The notes under the pieces were generated by a model, which saw nothing but the letters and a program-made list of their open reading frames with translations, was not told the DNA's origin and made no database searches. A DNA stretch of 64,000 nucleotides from Streptomyces roseicoloratus (GTDB lineage: Bacteria > Actinomycetota > Actinomycetes > Streptomycetales > Streptomycetaceae). Each line of letters starts with the position of its first letter. The stretch's first letter is position 1. This document shows positions 18,359 to 27,180 of this stretch, one piece after another. Where the stretch lies: the NCBI RefSeq assembly GCF_004117935.1, contig NZ_SDOY01000131.1, forward strand, positions 124,001 to 188,000, written 5' to 3'. Made by a program: the position numbers and the translations under genes.

Positions 18359-19732
18359 TCAGCCCGCCGCCCGGACGGCCCCGACCGCCTTGCGCGCCGC
18401 GACGAGCACCGGGTCCCAGACCGGGGAGAACGGCGGCGCGTAGCCCAGGTCCAGGCCGACCATCTGCTGCACCGTCATGCCCGCCGTGAGGGCCACCGCC
18501 GCGATGTCCACCCGCTTCCCGGCGCCCTCCCGGCCGACGATCTGCACGCCGAGCAGCCGCCCGGTCCGCCGCTCGGCCAGCATCTTCACCGTCATGTTCG
18601 CCGCGCCCGGGTAGTAGCCCGCGCGGCTCGTCGACTCGACCTTCACCGACACGAACCGCAGGCCCACCGCCCGGGCGTCCTTCTCCCGCAGCCCGGTCCT
18701 GGCGATCTCCAGGTCGCACACCTTCGACACCGCCGTCCCCACCACACCGGGGAAGGTCGCGTAGTCGCCGCCCACGTTGGAGCCGATCACCTGACCGTGC
18801 TTGTTGGCGTGCGTGCCCAGCGGAACGTGCCGCTCCCGCCCCGACACCAGGTCGAGGACCTCCACGCAGTCACCGCCCGCCCACACGTTCTCCTGTCCGC
18901 GCACCCGCATCGACAGATCGGTGAGCAGCCCGTCGTACGTGCCGAGCGGCAGACCGGCGGCCCGCGCCAGCGAGGTCTCCGGCACCACGCCCGTGCCGAG
19001 CACCACCACGTCCGCCGGGTACTCGCCGTCGTCCGTCGCCACCGCCCGCACCCGGCCGTCCTCACCCGTGAGGATCTTCGTCACCGGCGCCGAGCCGACC
19101 GTCGTGATGCCCAGACCGTCCATCGCCTCGTGCACCAGCCGGCCCATGTCCGGATCCAGCGTCGCCATCGGCTGCTCGCTCCGGTTCAGGACGGTCACCT
19201 CGAAGCCGTGCCCGAGCAGCGCCTCCGCCATCTCCACGCCGATGTAACCGGCGCCGACCACCACCGCCCGCCGGCCCTTCGCCCGGGCCAGCGCGTCGAT
19301 CAGCGCCTGGCCGTCGTCCAGGGTCTGCACGCCGTGCACGCCCGGCGCGTCGATCCCGGGCAGCGGCGGCCGCAGCGGACGCGCGCCCGTCGCGATCACC
19401 AGCTTGTCGAAGCCCGTCCAGGACTCGGTGCCGGACTCCAGGTCCCGGGCGCGCACCCGCTGCCGGTCCAGGTCGAGCTCGGTCACCTCCGTGCGCATCC
19501 GCAGGTCGATGTCCCGGGCCCGGTGCTCCTCCGGGCTGCGGGCGATCAGCCCGTCGAGGGAGGCGACGTCGCCGCCCACCCAGTACGGGATGCCGCAGGC
19601 CGAGTACGAGCTGAAGTGCCCGCGCTCGAAGGCGACGATCTCCAGTTCCCCGGAATCCTTGAGCCTGCGGGCCTGCGACGCGGCGGACATGCCCGCCGCG
19701 TCGCCGCCGATGACCACCAGTCGCTCTGTCAT
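18359..19732 (-). CDS. CoA-disulfide reductase / NADH oxidase-like flavoprotein
   Basis: A 457-residue FAD/NAD(P)H oxidoreductase of the single-cysteine subgroup. The FAD fold starts VVIGGDAAGMSAASQ. The redox Cys is C46 in SSYSACGIPYW, the CoADR signature. The NAD(P) fold is AVVVGAGYIGVEMAEAL. A C-terminal dimerisation domain runs from about 330. Likely reactions are reduction of CoA disulfide, or of polysulfide or persulfide. The ATG start overlaps, as ATGA, the end of a frame running on from the upstream DUF4349 gene. Confidence 0.85.
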   Translation of the reverse strand: MTERLVVIGGDAAGMSAASQARRLKDSGELEIVAFERGHFSSYSACGIPYWVGGDVASLDGLIARSPEEHRARDIDLRMRTEVTELDLDRQRVRARDLESGTESWTGFDKLVIATGARPLRPPLPGIDAPGVHGVQTLDDGQALIDALARAKGRRAVVVGAGYIGVEMAEALLGHGFEVTVLNRSEQPMATLDPDMGRLVHEAMDGLGITTVGSAPVTKILTGEDGRVRAVATDDGEYPADVVVLGTGVVPETSLARAAGLPLGTYDGLLTDLSMRVRGQENVWAGGDCVEVLDLVSGRERHVPLGTHANKHGQVIGSNVGGDYATFPGVVGTAVSKVCDLEIARTGLREKDARAVGLRFVSVKVESTSRAGYYPGAANMTVKMLAERRTGRLLGVQIVGREGAGKRVDIAAVALTAGMTVQQMVGLDLGYAPPFSPVWDPVLVAARKAVGAVRAAG

Positions 19733-19774
19733 ACGAACACGCTACGACGACGCGGCCGTTCGGCCGGGGCCTTG

Positions 19775-19835
19775 GGCGTCTTCCGTGTCTTGGGAGTCTT
19801 GGGAGTCTTCGGAGTCTTCGGGGCCTTCGGGGTCT
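19775..19835. repeat. 9-bp tandem repeat coding Lys-Thr-Pro in the frame after the DUF4349 stop
   Basis: The minus strand reads ACTCCGAAG-type 9-bp units several times between the DUF4349 stop and the flavoprotein start. In the DUF4349 frame they would code a KTP repeat. Confidence 0.7.
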
Positions 19836-19842
19836 CTGCGTC

Positions 19843-20883
19843 CTAGGCGTCTGCCCTGTCTTCCGGGTCTTCGGCCCGCGCCGCCGGCACACCCGCCGCG
19901 TTCGCCGCGCCCGCGGCGTCCGGAGCCGGCCACGGGCGGGCACCCCGGGCGTCGGCCCGGTCCCGCGCCCGCCGGCGCAGGCGCGGGCGGAGCGCCCGGC
20001 GCCACACCGCGTACAGCACCGCCCCGACCGCGAGCCACGGCGCGAGCGCGGCGAGGACCACCAGGATCCAGGCGACGGCCGCGACCAGGGCGTCCCAGCC
20101 GCCGCGCAGGGCGTCACCGAGGCCCGGCCGCCGGTCCTCCTCGGCGGCGTGCGGACCCTCGGGCTCGGACAGCCGGAGGGTGATCGTCGCCAGCGTCGTA
20201 CGGTCCTTCAAGGAGGCCTGCTGGGCCAGCAGCGACTCCAGCTCCGCCTGACGGCGGCTCAGTTCGCCCTCCAGGGTCACCACGTCGCTCAGCCGCGTGG
20301 CCCGGTCCATCAGCGCGCGCACCCGGGCCACGCTCGCCCGCTGGGTGGCGACGCGGCTCTCCACGTCCACGACCTGCTCGGTGACGTCCTTGGCGTCCGC
20401 CCTGCGGGCCAGCAGCCTGCCCGCGCCCGCCAGTTCGGCGAGCACGGAGTCGTACCGCTCCTGCGGCACGCGGAGCACCAGCCGGGAGGTGACATGGGTG
20501 TCGTCGACCCGTTCGGTCGTCTCGTTCTCGACGTGACCGCCCGCGCCGGCCACCACCCGGCGGGCCGCGGCCGCCCCCTTCGTCGCGTCCCCGACCTCGA
20601 CGTCCAGTTCGGCGGTGCGGATCACGTGCTGCCGGGCCGCCGCCCGGGCGGAGCCGCCCGGCGGTGTGGTGGAGGCGGGCGAGGCTGTGTCCGCGGCCCC
20701 GGAGCCGGTGCCGGCGGCCCCGTCGGCCGCGGACTCCGGTCCCGCGTACGCCGGCTTCTCCGCGCTGACGCCCCCCTTGCCGTCCGCCTTCGCTCCGGCC
20801 CCGATGTCGTTCGCCCCGCAGCCCGTCAGGACGAGCGAGACGGTCAGCAGCGCCGTGGCGGCGGCCGTACGACCTCTTCGCAT
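19843..20883 (-). CDS. DUF4349 lipoprotein
   Basis: A 346-residue membrane-attached protein. The signal has lipobox VLTGC (C22). A DUF4349 domain spans about 80-250 and includes a coiled-coil (residues about 165-225, rich in Leu, Arg and Glu: SRRQAELESLLAQQASL). One membrane segment is at about 265-295, followed by a basic tail. The ATG at 20883 was chosen for the signal peptide. Beyond its TAG stop the same frame stays open for 37 codons to a TGA overlapping the next gene. Function is unknown. Confidence 0.8.
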   Translation of the reverse strand: MRRGRTAAATALLTVSLVLTGCGANDIGAGAKADGKGGVSAEKPAYAGPESAADGAAGTGSGAADTASPASTTPPGGSARAAARQHVIRTAELDVEVGDATKGAAAARRVVAGAGGHVENETTERVDDTHVTSRLVLRVPQERYDSVLAELAGAGRLLARRADAKDVTEQVVDVESRVATQRASVARVRALMDRATRLSDVVTLEGELSRRQAELESLLAQQASLKDRTTLATITLRLSEPEGPHAAEEDRRPGLGDALRGGWDALVAAVAWILVVLAALAPWLAVGAVLYAVWRRALRPRLRRRARDRADARGARPWPAPDAAGAANAAGVPAARAEDPEDRADA

Positions 20884-21035
20884 CCGAACCCCCCAAGGTC
20901 CTCGTGAGTGTGTGTCGCGTCGTGGTGCCCGTTGGACGTGGGCGCGGGGGAGCGGGTTGCGGTCCGGCGGTAGCGAAGCGGTCACGGTACGGCCTCGGAT
21001 CGGGAGGGCACGGGCGATTTGAGAGAGTGGGTCCC

Positions 21036-22634
21036 ATGAGCGGCCCCAGGAACGCGAACGTGAACGTGAACGCGCAGACCACGCCCGACCGGACCACGCC
21101 CAGCCCGACCACGGACGGACGGCCCTCGGCCGGACCGGTCACCGTCGGCCGGTCGCCCGCCGGGCCGCCGCACGTCGTCGTCGTGGGCGGCGGCATCTCC
21201 GGACTCGCCGCCGCCCACCGGCTCGTCACCGCCGGCGCCCGGGTCACCCTCCTCGAAGGCGGCTCCCGGCTCGGCGGCAAACTGCTCGCCGGGGAGATCG
21301 CCGGGGCACCCGTCGACCTCGGCGCCGAGTCCCTGCTCGCCCGCCGCCCCGAAGCCGTCGCGCTCGCCGAACGGGTCGGCCTCGCCGACCGGATCCAGGC
21401 CCCCGCCACCACCACCGCCTCCGTCTGGTCCCGCGGCGAGCTCGTGCCCATGCCCAAGGGCCACGTCATGGGCGTCCCGGCGGACGGCCGGGCCGTCGAG
21501 CGGCTGCTCTCCGCCGAGGCCGTCGCCCGCATCGAGCGCGACCGCGAGCTGCCCCCCACCGAGATCGGCGAGGACATCGCCATCGGCGCGTACGTCGCCG
21601 AGCGCATGGGCCACGAGGTCGTCGACCGGCTCGTCGAACCCCTCCTCGGCGGCGTCTACGCGGGCGACGCGTACCGCATCTCCATGAAGGCCGCCGTCCC
21701 CGCCCTCTTCCGGGCCGCCCGCACCCACGCCACGCTCGGCGAGGCCGTCCGCGCCGTCCAGCGGGCCGGCGCCGCCACCCCGGCCGACGCCGCGGGAGCC
21801 GGCACCGGGATCGCCGGCGGCGGCCTCGGCGGCGCCGCCTTCGCCGGCCTGCGCGGCGGCATCGGCACCCTGCCGCTCGCCGTGGCCGACGCCGTCCGCG
21901 CCGCCGGCGGCGAGATCCGCACCGGCACCCCCGTCACCGGCCTGCGCCGCACCGGCCCCGACGGCTGGCAGGTCGTGACGCCGGAGCGGACCTACGCCGC
22001 CGACGCCGTCGTCCTCGCCACGCCCGCCGGACCCGCCGCCGCGCTCCTCGCGGACCACGCGCCCGCCGCCTCCGCCGAGCTGGACGCCGTCGAGTACGCC
22101 TCGATGGCCCTGATCACCCTCGCCTTCCGGCGCGCCGACCTGCCCGACGGCACCGGCCTGCCCGGATCCGGCTTCCTCGTGCCGCCCGTCGACGGCCACA
22201 CCATCAAGGCCTCCACCTTCGCGAGCCGGAAGTGGGGCTGGATCGCCGACGCCGCGCCCGACCTGTTCGTGCTGCGGACCTCCGTCGGTCGGTACGGCGA
22301 GGAGGAGCAGGTCCACCGCGACGACGCCGACCTCGTCGACGTCTCACTCAAGGACCTGGGCGCCGCCACCGGCCTCGCCGCCCGGCCCGTCGCCACCAGC
22401 GTGACCCGCTGGATCGGGGGCCTGCCCCAGTACCCGGTCGGCCACCTGGCCAGGGTCGGACGCATCCGCACCGCCGTCTCCGCCCTGCCCGGCCTCGCCC
22501 TCGCCGGCGCCGTCTACGAGGGCGTCGGCATCCCCGCCTGCGTCGCCTCCGCCCACCGGGCGGCCGACGAGATCCTGGACGAGATCATCGCCACGTCGCA
22601 AAAGGCCGACCCTGGTGCGGGACACTGTCCGTGA
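21036..22634 (+). CDS. hemY: Coproporphyrinogen III oxidase / protoporphyrinogen oxidase HemY
   Basis: A 532-residue FAD oxidase. The dinucleotide fold [17 protein letters not shown] follows a 45-residue Thr/Pro-rich tail. The C-terminal signature is YPVGHLARV with [22 protein letters not shown]. In actinobacteria, HemY (CgoX) acts with HemQ in the coproporphyrin-dependent route, oxidising coproporphyrinogen III to coproporphyrin III. The 17-bp gap to hemQ shows an operon. The ATG at 21036 follows GAGAGAG. The DUF4349 gene is divergent. Confidence 0.92.
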   Translation: MSGPRNANVNVNAQTTPDRTTPSPTTDGRPSAGPVTVGRSPAGPPHVVVVGGGISGLAAAHRLVTAGARVTLLEGGSRLGGKLLAGEIAGAPVDLGAESLLARRPEAVALAERVGLADRIQAPATTTASVWSRGELVPMPKGHVMGVPADGRAVERLLSAEAVARIERDRELPPTEIGEDIAIGAYVAERMGHEVVDRLVEPLLGGVYAGDAYRISMKAAVPALFRAARTHATLGEAVRAVQRAGAATPADAAGAGTGIAGGGLGGAAFAGLRGGIGTLPLAVADAVRAAGGEIRTGTPVTGLRRTGPDGWQVVTPERTYAADAVVLATPAGPAAALLADHAPAASAELDAVEYASMALITLAFRRADLPDGTGLPGSGFLVPPVDGHTIKASTFASRKWGWIADAAPDLFVLRTSVGRYGEEEQVHRDDADLVDVSLKDLGAATGLAARPVATSVTRWIGGLPQYPVGHLARVGRIRTAVSALPGLALAGAVYEGVGIPACVASAHRAADEILDEIIATSQKADPGAGHCP

Positions 22635-22651
22635 CGGGCGAGAATAGGCGT

Positions 22652-23365
22652 ATGAGTGCGCCCGAAAAGATCCCGAACGCCGGTAAGAAGGCGAAGGACC
22701 TCAACGAGGTCATCCGCTACACCCTGTGGTCTGTGTTCAAGCTGCGCGACAACCTGCCCGAGGACCGGGCCGGCTACGCCGACGAGGTCCAGGAGCTGTT
22801 CGACCAGCTCGCCGCCAAGGACATCACGATCCGCGGCACGTACGACCTGTCCGGTCTGCGCGCCGACGCCGACGTCATGATCTGGTGGCACGCCGAGACG
22901 AGCGACCAGCTCCAGGAGGCGTACAACCTCTTCCGCCGTACGAAGCTGGGCCGCGCCCTGGAGCCTGTCTGGTCGAACATGGCGCTGCACCGCCCCGCCG
23001 AGTTCAACAAGTCGCACATCCCGGCCTTCCTGGCCGACGAGACCCCGCGCGACTACGTCTCGGTCTACCCGTTCGTGCGCTCGTACGACTGGTACCTGCT
23101 GCCGGACGAGGACCGCCGCCGGATGCTCGCCGACCACGGCAAGATGGCCCGCGGCTACCCGGACGTGCGCGCCAACACGGTCGCCTCGTTCTCGCTCGGC
23201 GACTACGAGTGGATCCTGGCCTTCGAGGCCGACGAGCTCCACCGGATCGTCGACCTCATGCGCCACCTGCGGGCCTCCGAGGCGCGGATGCACGTCCGCG
23301 AGGAGATCCCGTTCTACACCGGCCGCCGCAAGAGCGTGCCGGACCTGGTGGCCGGCCTGGCCTGA
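22652..23365 (+). CDS. hemQ: Coproheme decarboxylase HemQ (chlorite-dismutase family)
   Basis: A 237-residue haem-binding enzyme that oxidatively decarboxylates coproheme to haem b, the last step of the actinobacterial pathway. The candidate catalytic Tyr is Y139 ([12 protein letters not shown]). The proximal haem ligand is H162 (LADHGKMAR). The Arg residue that defines true chlorite dismutases is not present at the usual place, fitting HemQ. It is co-transcribed with hemY. It ends only 22 bp before a convergent peptidase gene. Confidence 0.93.
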   Translation: MSAPEKIPNAGKKAKDLNEVIRYTLWSVFKLRDNLPEDRAGYADEVQELFDQLAAKDITIRGTYDLSGLRADADVMIWWHAETSDQLQEAYNLFRRTKLGRALEPVWSNMALHRPAEFNKSHIPAFLADETPRDYVSVYPFVRSYDWYLLPDEDRRRMLADHGKMARGYPDVRANTVASFSLGDYEWILAFEADELHRIVDLMRHLRASEARMHVREEIPFYTGRRKSVPDLVAGLA

Positions 23366-23387
23366 CCGGCCGCCGCTCCTGTCCCGG

Positions 23388-25178
23388 TCACCGTCCGGCG
23401 CCCAGCCGGGCGGTGATCCCTCGACCCGGAAGATCAGACGGCCGGCGGAGTTCCGCCTGCCGCTCCAGCGACACCGGGTCCGGCTCCGGGTGCGGCGCGC
23501 ATGACGCGCGCCGCACCGGCGTCCCTTCCTTCCCGTCCTCCGCCTTCGCGACGGCCGGCACGGCACCCGTGAGCAGATAGCGCTCCAGGTAGCCGTTCAC
23601 ACAGGCGTTCGGCCCGCCCGCGGTGCCGTGGGTGCCGGCGTTCCGCTCGGTCACCAGCGCCGCGCCCGCCAGCCTGCGCTGCAGCTCCAGGGCTCCCTCG
23701 TACGGCGCCGCCGCGTCCCGCTCCGCCGCCAGGATCAGCACCGGCGGCAGCACGCCTCGCCCGGTCCGCACGTCCAGCGGCTTCTGCCGCGGCGCCTTCC
23801 AGTACGCGCAGGGCAGGTTCGCCCACACGTTGTCCCAGGTCTCGAACGGGGCGAGCTTCGCGAGCCGGGTGTTGTCCCGGTCCCACAGCGCGAAGTCCTC
23901 CGGCCAGGGCGCGTCGTTGCACTCCACCGCCGTGTAGACGGCCGTCGCGTTGCCCGGGTCGGTGCCCTCGGCCGCACCCGCACCCGCGTTCGTGCCGGCG
24001 CCGTCCGGCGCGGCCACCGGCGGGGCCGGCGGGGCGGCCTGGGCGACCAGCGGCTTCGGGTCGCCCGCCAGATACGCCCCGAGGGCGCCCGCCCGGGCGG
24101 GCCAGAACCGGTCGTCGTACAGCGCCTGGAGCATGGCCGAGTGCAGCTGCCCGGGGCCGACCTTCCCGGCCGCCGGCGCGGCGGCCAGCTCGGCCCGCAC
24201 CTTCTCGTAGTTCTCGGCCACCTCGCCGGGCGTCGCGCCCAGGCCGTACACCGCGTCGTGCTTCGCCGCCCAGGTGCGGAAGTCCGTCCAGCGGCGCTCG
24301 AAGGCGAGCGACTGGTCGAGGTTGTGGACGTACCAGATCCGCTCCGGCGCCGGGTTCACCGGCGCGTCGAGGACCATCCGGCGCACCCGGTGCGGGAACA
24401 GCGTCGCGTACAGCGCACCGAAGTACGTGCCGTACGAGGCGCCCAGGTACGTCAGGCGGCGCTCGCCCAGCGCGGCCCGCAGCACCTCCAGGTCGCGGGC
24501 GTTGTTGAGCGAGTGGTAGTGCCGCAGTGCCGCGCCGGTGCGGCGGGCGCAGCCCTGCGCGTACGTCCTGGCGCGGGCGATCCGCTCCTGCTTGAAGACC
24601 TCGGACGGCACCGTCGGCGCGAGCGTCGGGCCCTTCGCGCGGTCGGCCGGGTCCTGGCAGGAGACCGGCGCCGAGCGGCCCACCCCGCGCGGGGCGTAGC
24701 CGACGAAGTCGTACGCGGCGGCGATGCGCCGCCAGGCCGGCAGGTCGGCGGCGAGCGGGAACCAGGTGGAGGAGGCGCCGGGGCCGCCCGGATTGTGCAC
24801 CAGCGCGCCCTGCCGGCCGTCCGCCGGGCCCGAGGCCTTCACCCGGCTCACGGTGAGCGGGATGCGCGTGCCCTCGGGGTGCGCGTAGTCGAGCGGGACG
24901 CGCACCGTGCCGCACTCCACCGGCGCGGGCAGCCGCTCGACCGCCGGACACGGACCGAAGCGGATGCCCTCGGCGGCGGCCTTCCCGGCCGCGACGGCGA
25001 CGCCCCGGCTCTCGGCGGGCGGCGCGTCGACCGCCGGAGCCGTGGCCGGAAACGCGGCCGCCGGGGCCGTGGCCGCCGGAAGCGCGGCGGCAGGAGCGGT
25101 CTGAGCGGAGACGGAGGCGGGCCCCAGGAGGGCGGTGGGGGTGACGAGGGCGGACAGCAGCAGCGCGACGGACTTCAT
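23388..25178 (-). CDS. Secreted S33-family alpha/beta-hydrolase (tripeptidyl aminopeptidase type)
   Basis: A 596-residue exported peptidase-like hydrolase. Residues 1-27 are a Sec signal peptide (MKSVALLLSALVTPTALLG). An Ala/Pro-rich linker (28-60) follows, then a hydrolase fold with oxyanion motif HNPGGPG (129-134), nucleophile S248 in GASYG, acid Asp in AERDAAAPY and His in NAGTHGTAG. The C-terminal cap resembles the TAP-like domain of Streptomyces SlpD/Tap peptidases. It follows two TIGR04222 genes on the same strand after 93 bp. A role in trimming their products is possible but unproven. Confidence 0.85.
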   Translation of the reverse strand: MKSVALLLSALVTPTALLGPASVSAQTAPAAALPAATAPAAAFPATAPAVDAPPAESRGVAVAAGKAAAEGIRFGPCPAVERLPAPVECGTVRVPLDYAHPEGTRIPLTVSRVKASGPADGRQGALVHNPGGPGASSTWFPLAADLPAWRRIAAAYDFVGYAPRGVGRSAPVSCQDPADRAKGPTLAPTVPSEVFKQERIARARTYAQGCARRTGAALRHYHSLNNARDLEVLRAALGERRLTYLGASYGTYFGALYATLFPHRVRRMVLDAPVNPAPERIWYVHNLDQSLAFERRWTDFRTWAAKHDAVYGLGATPGEVAENYEKVRAELAAAPAAGKVGPGQLHSAMLQALYDDRFWPARAGALGAYLAGDPKPLVAQAAPPAPPVAAPDGAGTNAGAGAAEGTDPGNATAVYTAVECNDAPWPEDFALWDRDNTRLAKLAPFETWDNVWANLPCAYWKAPRQKPLDVRTGRGVLPPVLILAAERDAAAPYEGALELQRRLAGAALVTERNAGTHGTAGGPNACVNGYLERYLLTGAVPAVAKAEDGKEGTPVRRASCAPHPEPDPVSLERQAELRRPSDLPGRGITARLGAGR

Positions 25179-25271
25179 CGGCGCGTCCCCTTCTCTTTCC
25201 GGGCCCGGGCGGGCGGGGCGGCACGGGGCGACACAGGGATCGTTGGCGGCCGGGGCGGCCAAGTAAAGGAA

Positions 25272-26009
25272 CTACGACGGGTGTCGGCTGTCATGTCCCC
25301 GAAAGGCCGCACGCAGCGCGGGTTCCAGGACGACCGTGCCGCGCCGCGCGAGCGCCGTCATCGGGTCCGTCGACGAGAGCCCGGCGAGCAGCCGCCGCCC
25401 GGCGGGCGAGGCCCAGCAGCCCGCTCCGCCGGCCCGCGCGACCAGCAGACACAGCCCGCCCGCCAGCAGCGGCATCGCGAACCACGCCGCCACCGGCACC
25501 CGCACGCCCTCCGGCACGAGCAGCACCGCGGCCGCGGCCAGCACCAGGGTCAGCAGGAACGCGCCGAGCAGCCCGCGCCCGCCCGCCACCGAGGTGCGCC
25601 GCTCCGCCTCGGGCAGCGCGAGCCCCCGTGCCACCAGGCCGTCCGCGAGCGCCCGTACGCACGAGGTGCCCGCGACCAGCGGCCGTACCGCCCGGACCGG
25701 GGACTGGCCGCCGGGCCCGATCGCCCGGAGCACCGCGCGCTCCAGCTCGTCCCGGCCGCCGTTCCCGTCCACGACGGTCGCCCAGCCGGTGTGCGCGAGC
25801 AGCACCAGACGGGCCTGATGCAGGCTCACCAGGGCCAGATCGGCGACCCGCAGCGGACCGCCCGCGAGGTACGCCGCCTCGACGACGGTCAGCTCCTCAC
25901 CGCCCTCGCCCGGGCCCCGCGCGTCGACGAGCACCGCGTCCCGGCACACCCGCGTACAGGCCACACCCGTGACCACGAGCGAGACCAGGAGCAAGGGAAC
26001 CCACACCAT
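25272..26009 (-). CDS. TIGR04222-domain membrane protein without Cys tail
   Basis: A protein of about 245 residues. It has an N-terminal membrane helix (VWVPLLLVSLVVTGVAC), the TIGR04222 pattern EAAYLAGGPLRVADLALVSL at about 45-65, then two hydrophobic helices (about 150-175 and 180-200), and a short C-terminus ending DSRHPS. It is a paralogue of the next gene upstream but lacks its long Cys/Ser tail. The ATG at 26009 starts at the membrane helix; a GTG at 26045 is possible. No clear ribosome site is seen. The function is unknown. Confidence 0.75.
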   Translation of the reverse strand: MVWVPLLLVSLVVTGVACTRVCRDAVLVDARGPGEGGEELTVVEAAYLAGGPLRVADLALVSLHQARLVLLAHTGWATVVDGNGGRDELERAVLRAIGPGGQSPVRAVRPLVAGTSCVRALADGLVARGLALPEAERRTSVAGGRGLLGAFLLTLVLAAAAVLLVPEGVRVPVAAWFAMPLLAGGLCLLVARAGGAGCWASPAGRRLLAGLSSTDPMTALARRGTVVLEPALRAAFRGHDSRHPS

Positions 26010-26057
26010 GATCCGGTTGTACGGGAGGGCGGACCGGCCCGCCACCGGACGGCCGGC

Positions 26058-27173
26058 TCAGGAACTGCCGGAGGAACAGGAGCTGCTGCTGGAGGAGGAA
26101 CAGGAGCTGGACGAGGAGGAGGAGCAGGAACTGGACGAGGAAGAGCAGGAGCTGCCCCCGGAGGAGCAGGAGCTGCCGCCGGAGGAGCAGCTCGACGACG
26201 GCGAACCGGAACCCGAGCCCGAACCGGACCACGAGGAGCACGACACCCCGCCCCCGGAGCACGAGCCGCTCCCGGAGCACGAGCCCGCTCCGCCGCAGCC
26301 GCCGCCCCCGCTCTCCCCGCCGGCCGCCGCCGCGCACCACACGACCGGCAGCAGGACGGCCGCGTCGAGGGGGGACGAGGACGACGAGGACGACGAGGAC
26401 CTCGCGTGGGAGGAGGCGGGGTGGATGACCGGCCGCGGCGGACGGTAGGTCCGGGCCGTCGTGGTCAGCTGCTCGCGCAGCCCCGGGTCCGGCAGCGAGC
26501 GCAGCCCCCGCAGGGCGACGAGCAGCCCCGGGTCCGCGTGGCCGCGGTCCCGCCCGTACGCCGCCACCGCGGCACGCCCGGCCGGGGTGACCCGCCGCCG
26601 CGCCCTGACCGTGCACAGGACCGCGGCGGTCAGCCAGGCGGCGAGCACCGGCAGCACCAGCAGGAAGAGCGGCACGCCTCCACCCGGACCGGTCAGGTCC
26701 GCCAGCGTGAAGAAGAAGGAGAACAGCGTCAGGACGCCGCCGAGGAACCCGAGGAACGTTCCCCACTGCGCGGCCGAGCGGCGCGGCCGGGGCTCCATGA
26801 GCAGCCCGCGTGCCGCGAGCGCGTCGCCGACCTCCTGGACGGCGGGGTGCCGCATCACGGCGATCCGCAGCGGTCCGAGCGCCCCGCTCGCCGCGCCGGC
26901 CAGCTCCTGGAGCACGGCCCGCTCGACCGGATCGTGCGCGGTCGGCCGCAGCACCCGCACGATGCCGGGGCCGCCGACCGCCAGACGCCCGTCGGCGTGC
27001 AGCGAGGCGATGGCCGTGTCGACGACCCGGGCCGGGCCGCCGTTCAGGAACGCCGCCTCGTAACGGTCGTGGACATGGCCGCCCTGGCCGCGCCCCAGCC
27101 GGCCCAGCTTGACGAAGAGCACGGCCGTGGCCGGCACGCCGACCAGGTAGGAGAAGACCACGAATCCGGTCAT
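26058..27173 (-). CDS. TIGR04222 membrane protein with Ser/Gly/Cys-rich C-terminal tail (putative modified substrate)
   Basis: A 371-residue protein. It has an N-terminal membrane helix (1-22), the TIGR04222 core (YEAAFLNGGPARVVDTAIASL, 38-58), two more helices (about 137-159 and 167-188), a possible fourth (268-286), then a tail of about 85 residues made almost only of Ser, Gly and Cys. Ten tail cysteines lie at 293, 299, 305, 312, 329, 336, 343, 350, 358 and 366, mostly 6-8 residues apart. The start is 7 bp after the MNIO gene stop, so the pair is coupled. The tail is the likely target of that enzyme; this is inference. The antisense frame is also open but low-complexity. Confidence 0.85.
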   Translation of the reverse strand: MTGFVVFSYLVGVPATAVLFVKLGRLGRGQGGHVHDRYEAAFLNGGPARVVDTAIASLHADGRLAVGGPGIVRVLRPTAHDPVERAVLQELAGAASGALGPLRIAVMRHPAVQEVGDALAARGLLMEPRPRRSAAQWGTFLGFLGGVLTLFSFFFTLADLTGPGGGVPLFLLVLPVLAAWLTAAVLCTVRARRRVTPAGRAAVAAYGRDRGHADPGLLVALRGLRSLPDPGLREQLTTTARTYRPPRPVIHPASSHARSSSSSSSSSPLDAAVLLPVVWCAAAAGGESGGGGCGGAGSCSGSGSCSGGGVSCSSWSGSGSGSGSPSSSCSSGGSSCSSGGSSCSSSSSSCSSSSSSSCSSSSSSSCSSGSS

Positions 27174-27180
27174 GGCTGCC

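Noticed and set aside
25969-26448. Plus-strand frame with long acidic Glu/Pro runs opposite the Cys tail
   Set aside because: It is the antisense of the TIGR04222 tail. The minus frame has the TIGR04222 domain and a coupled start; the plus frame has no domain, no ribosome site and only low-complexity residues.
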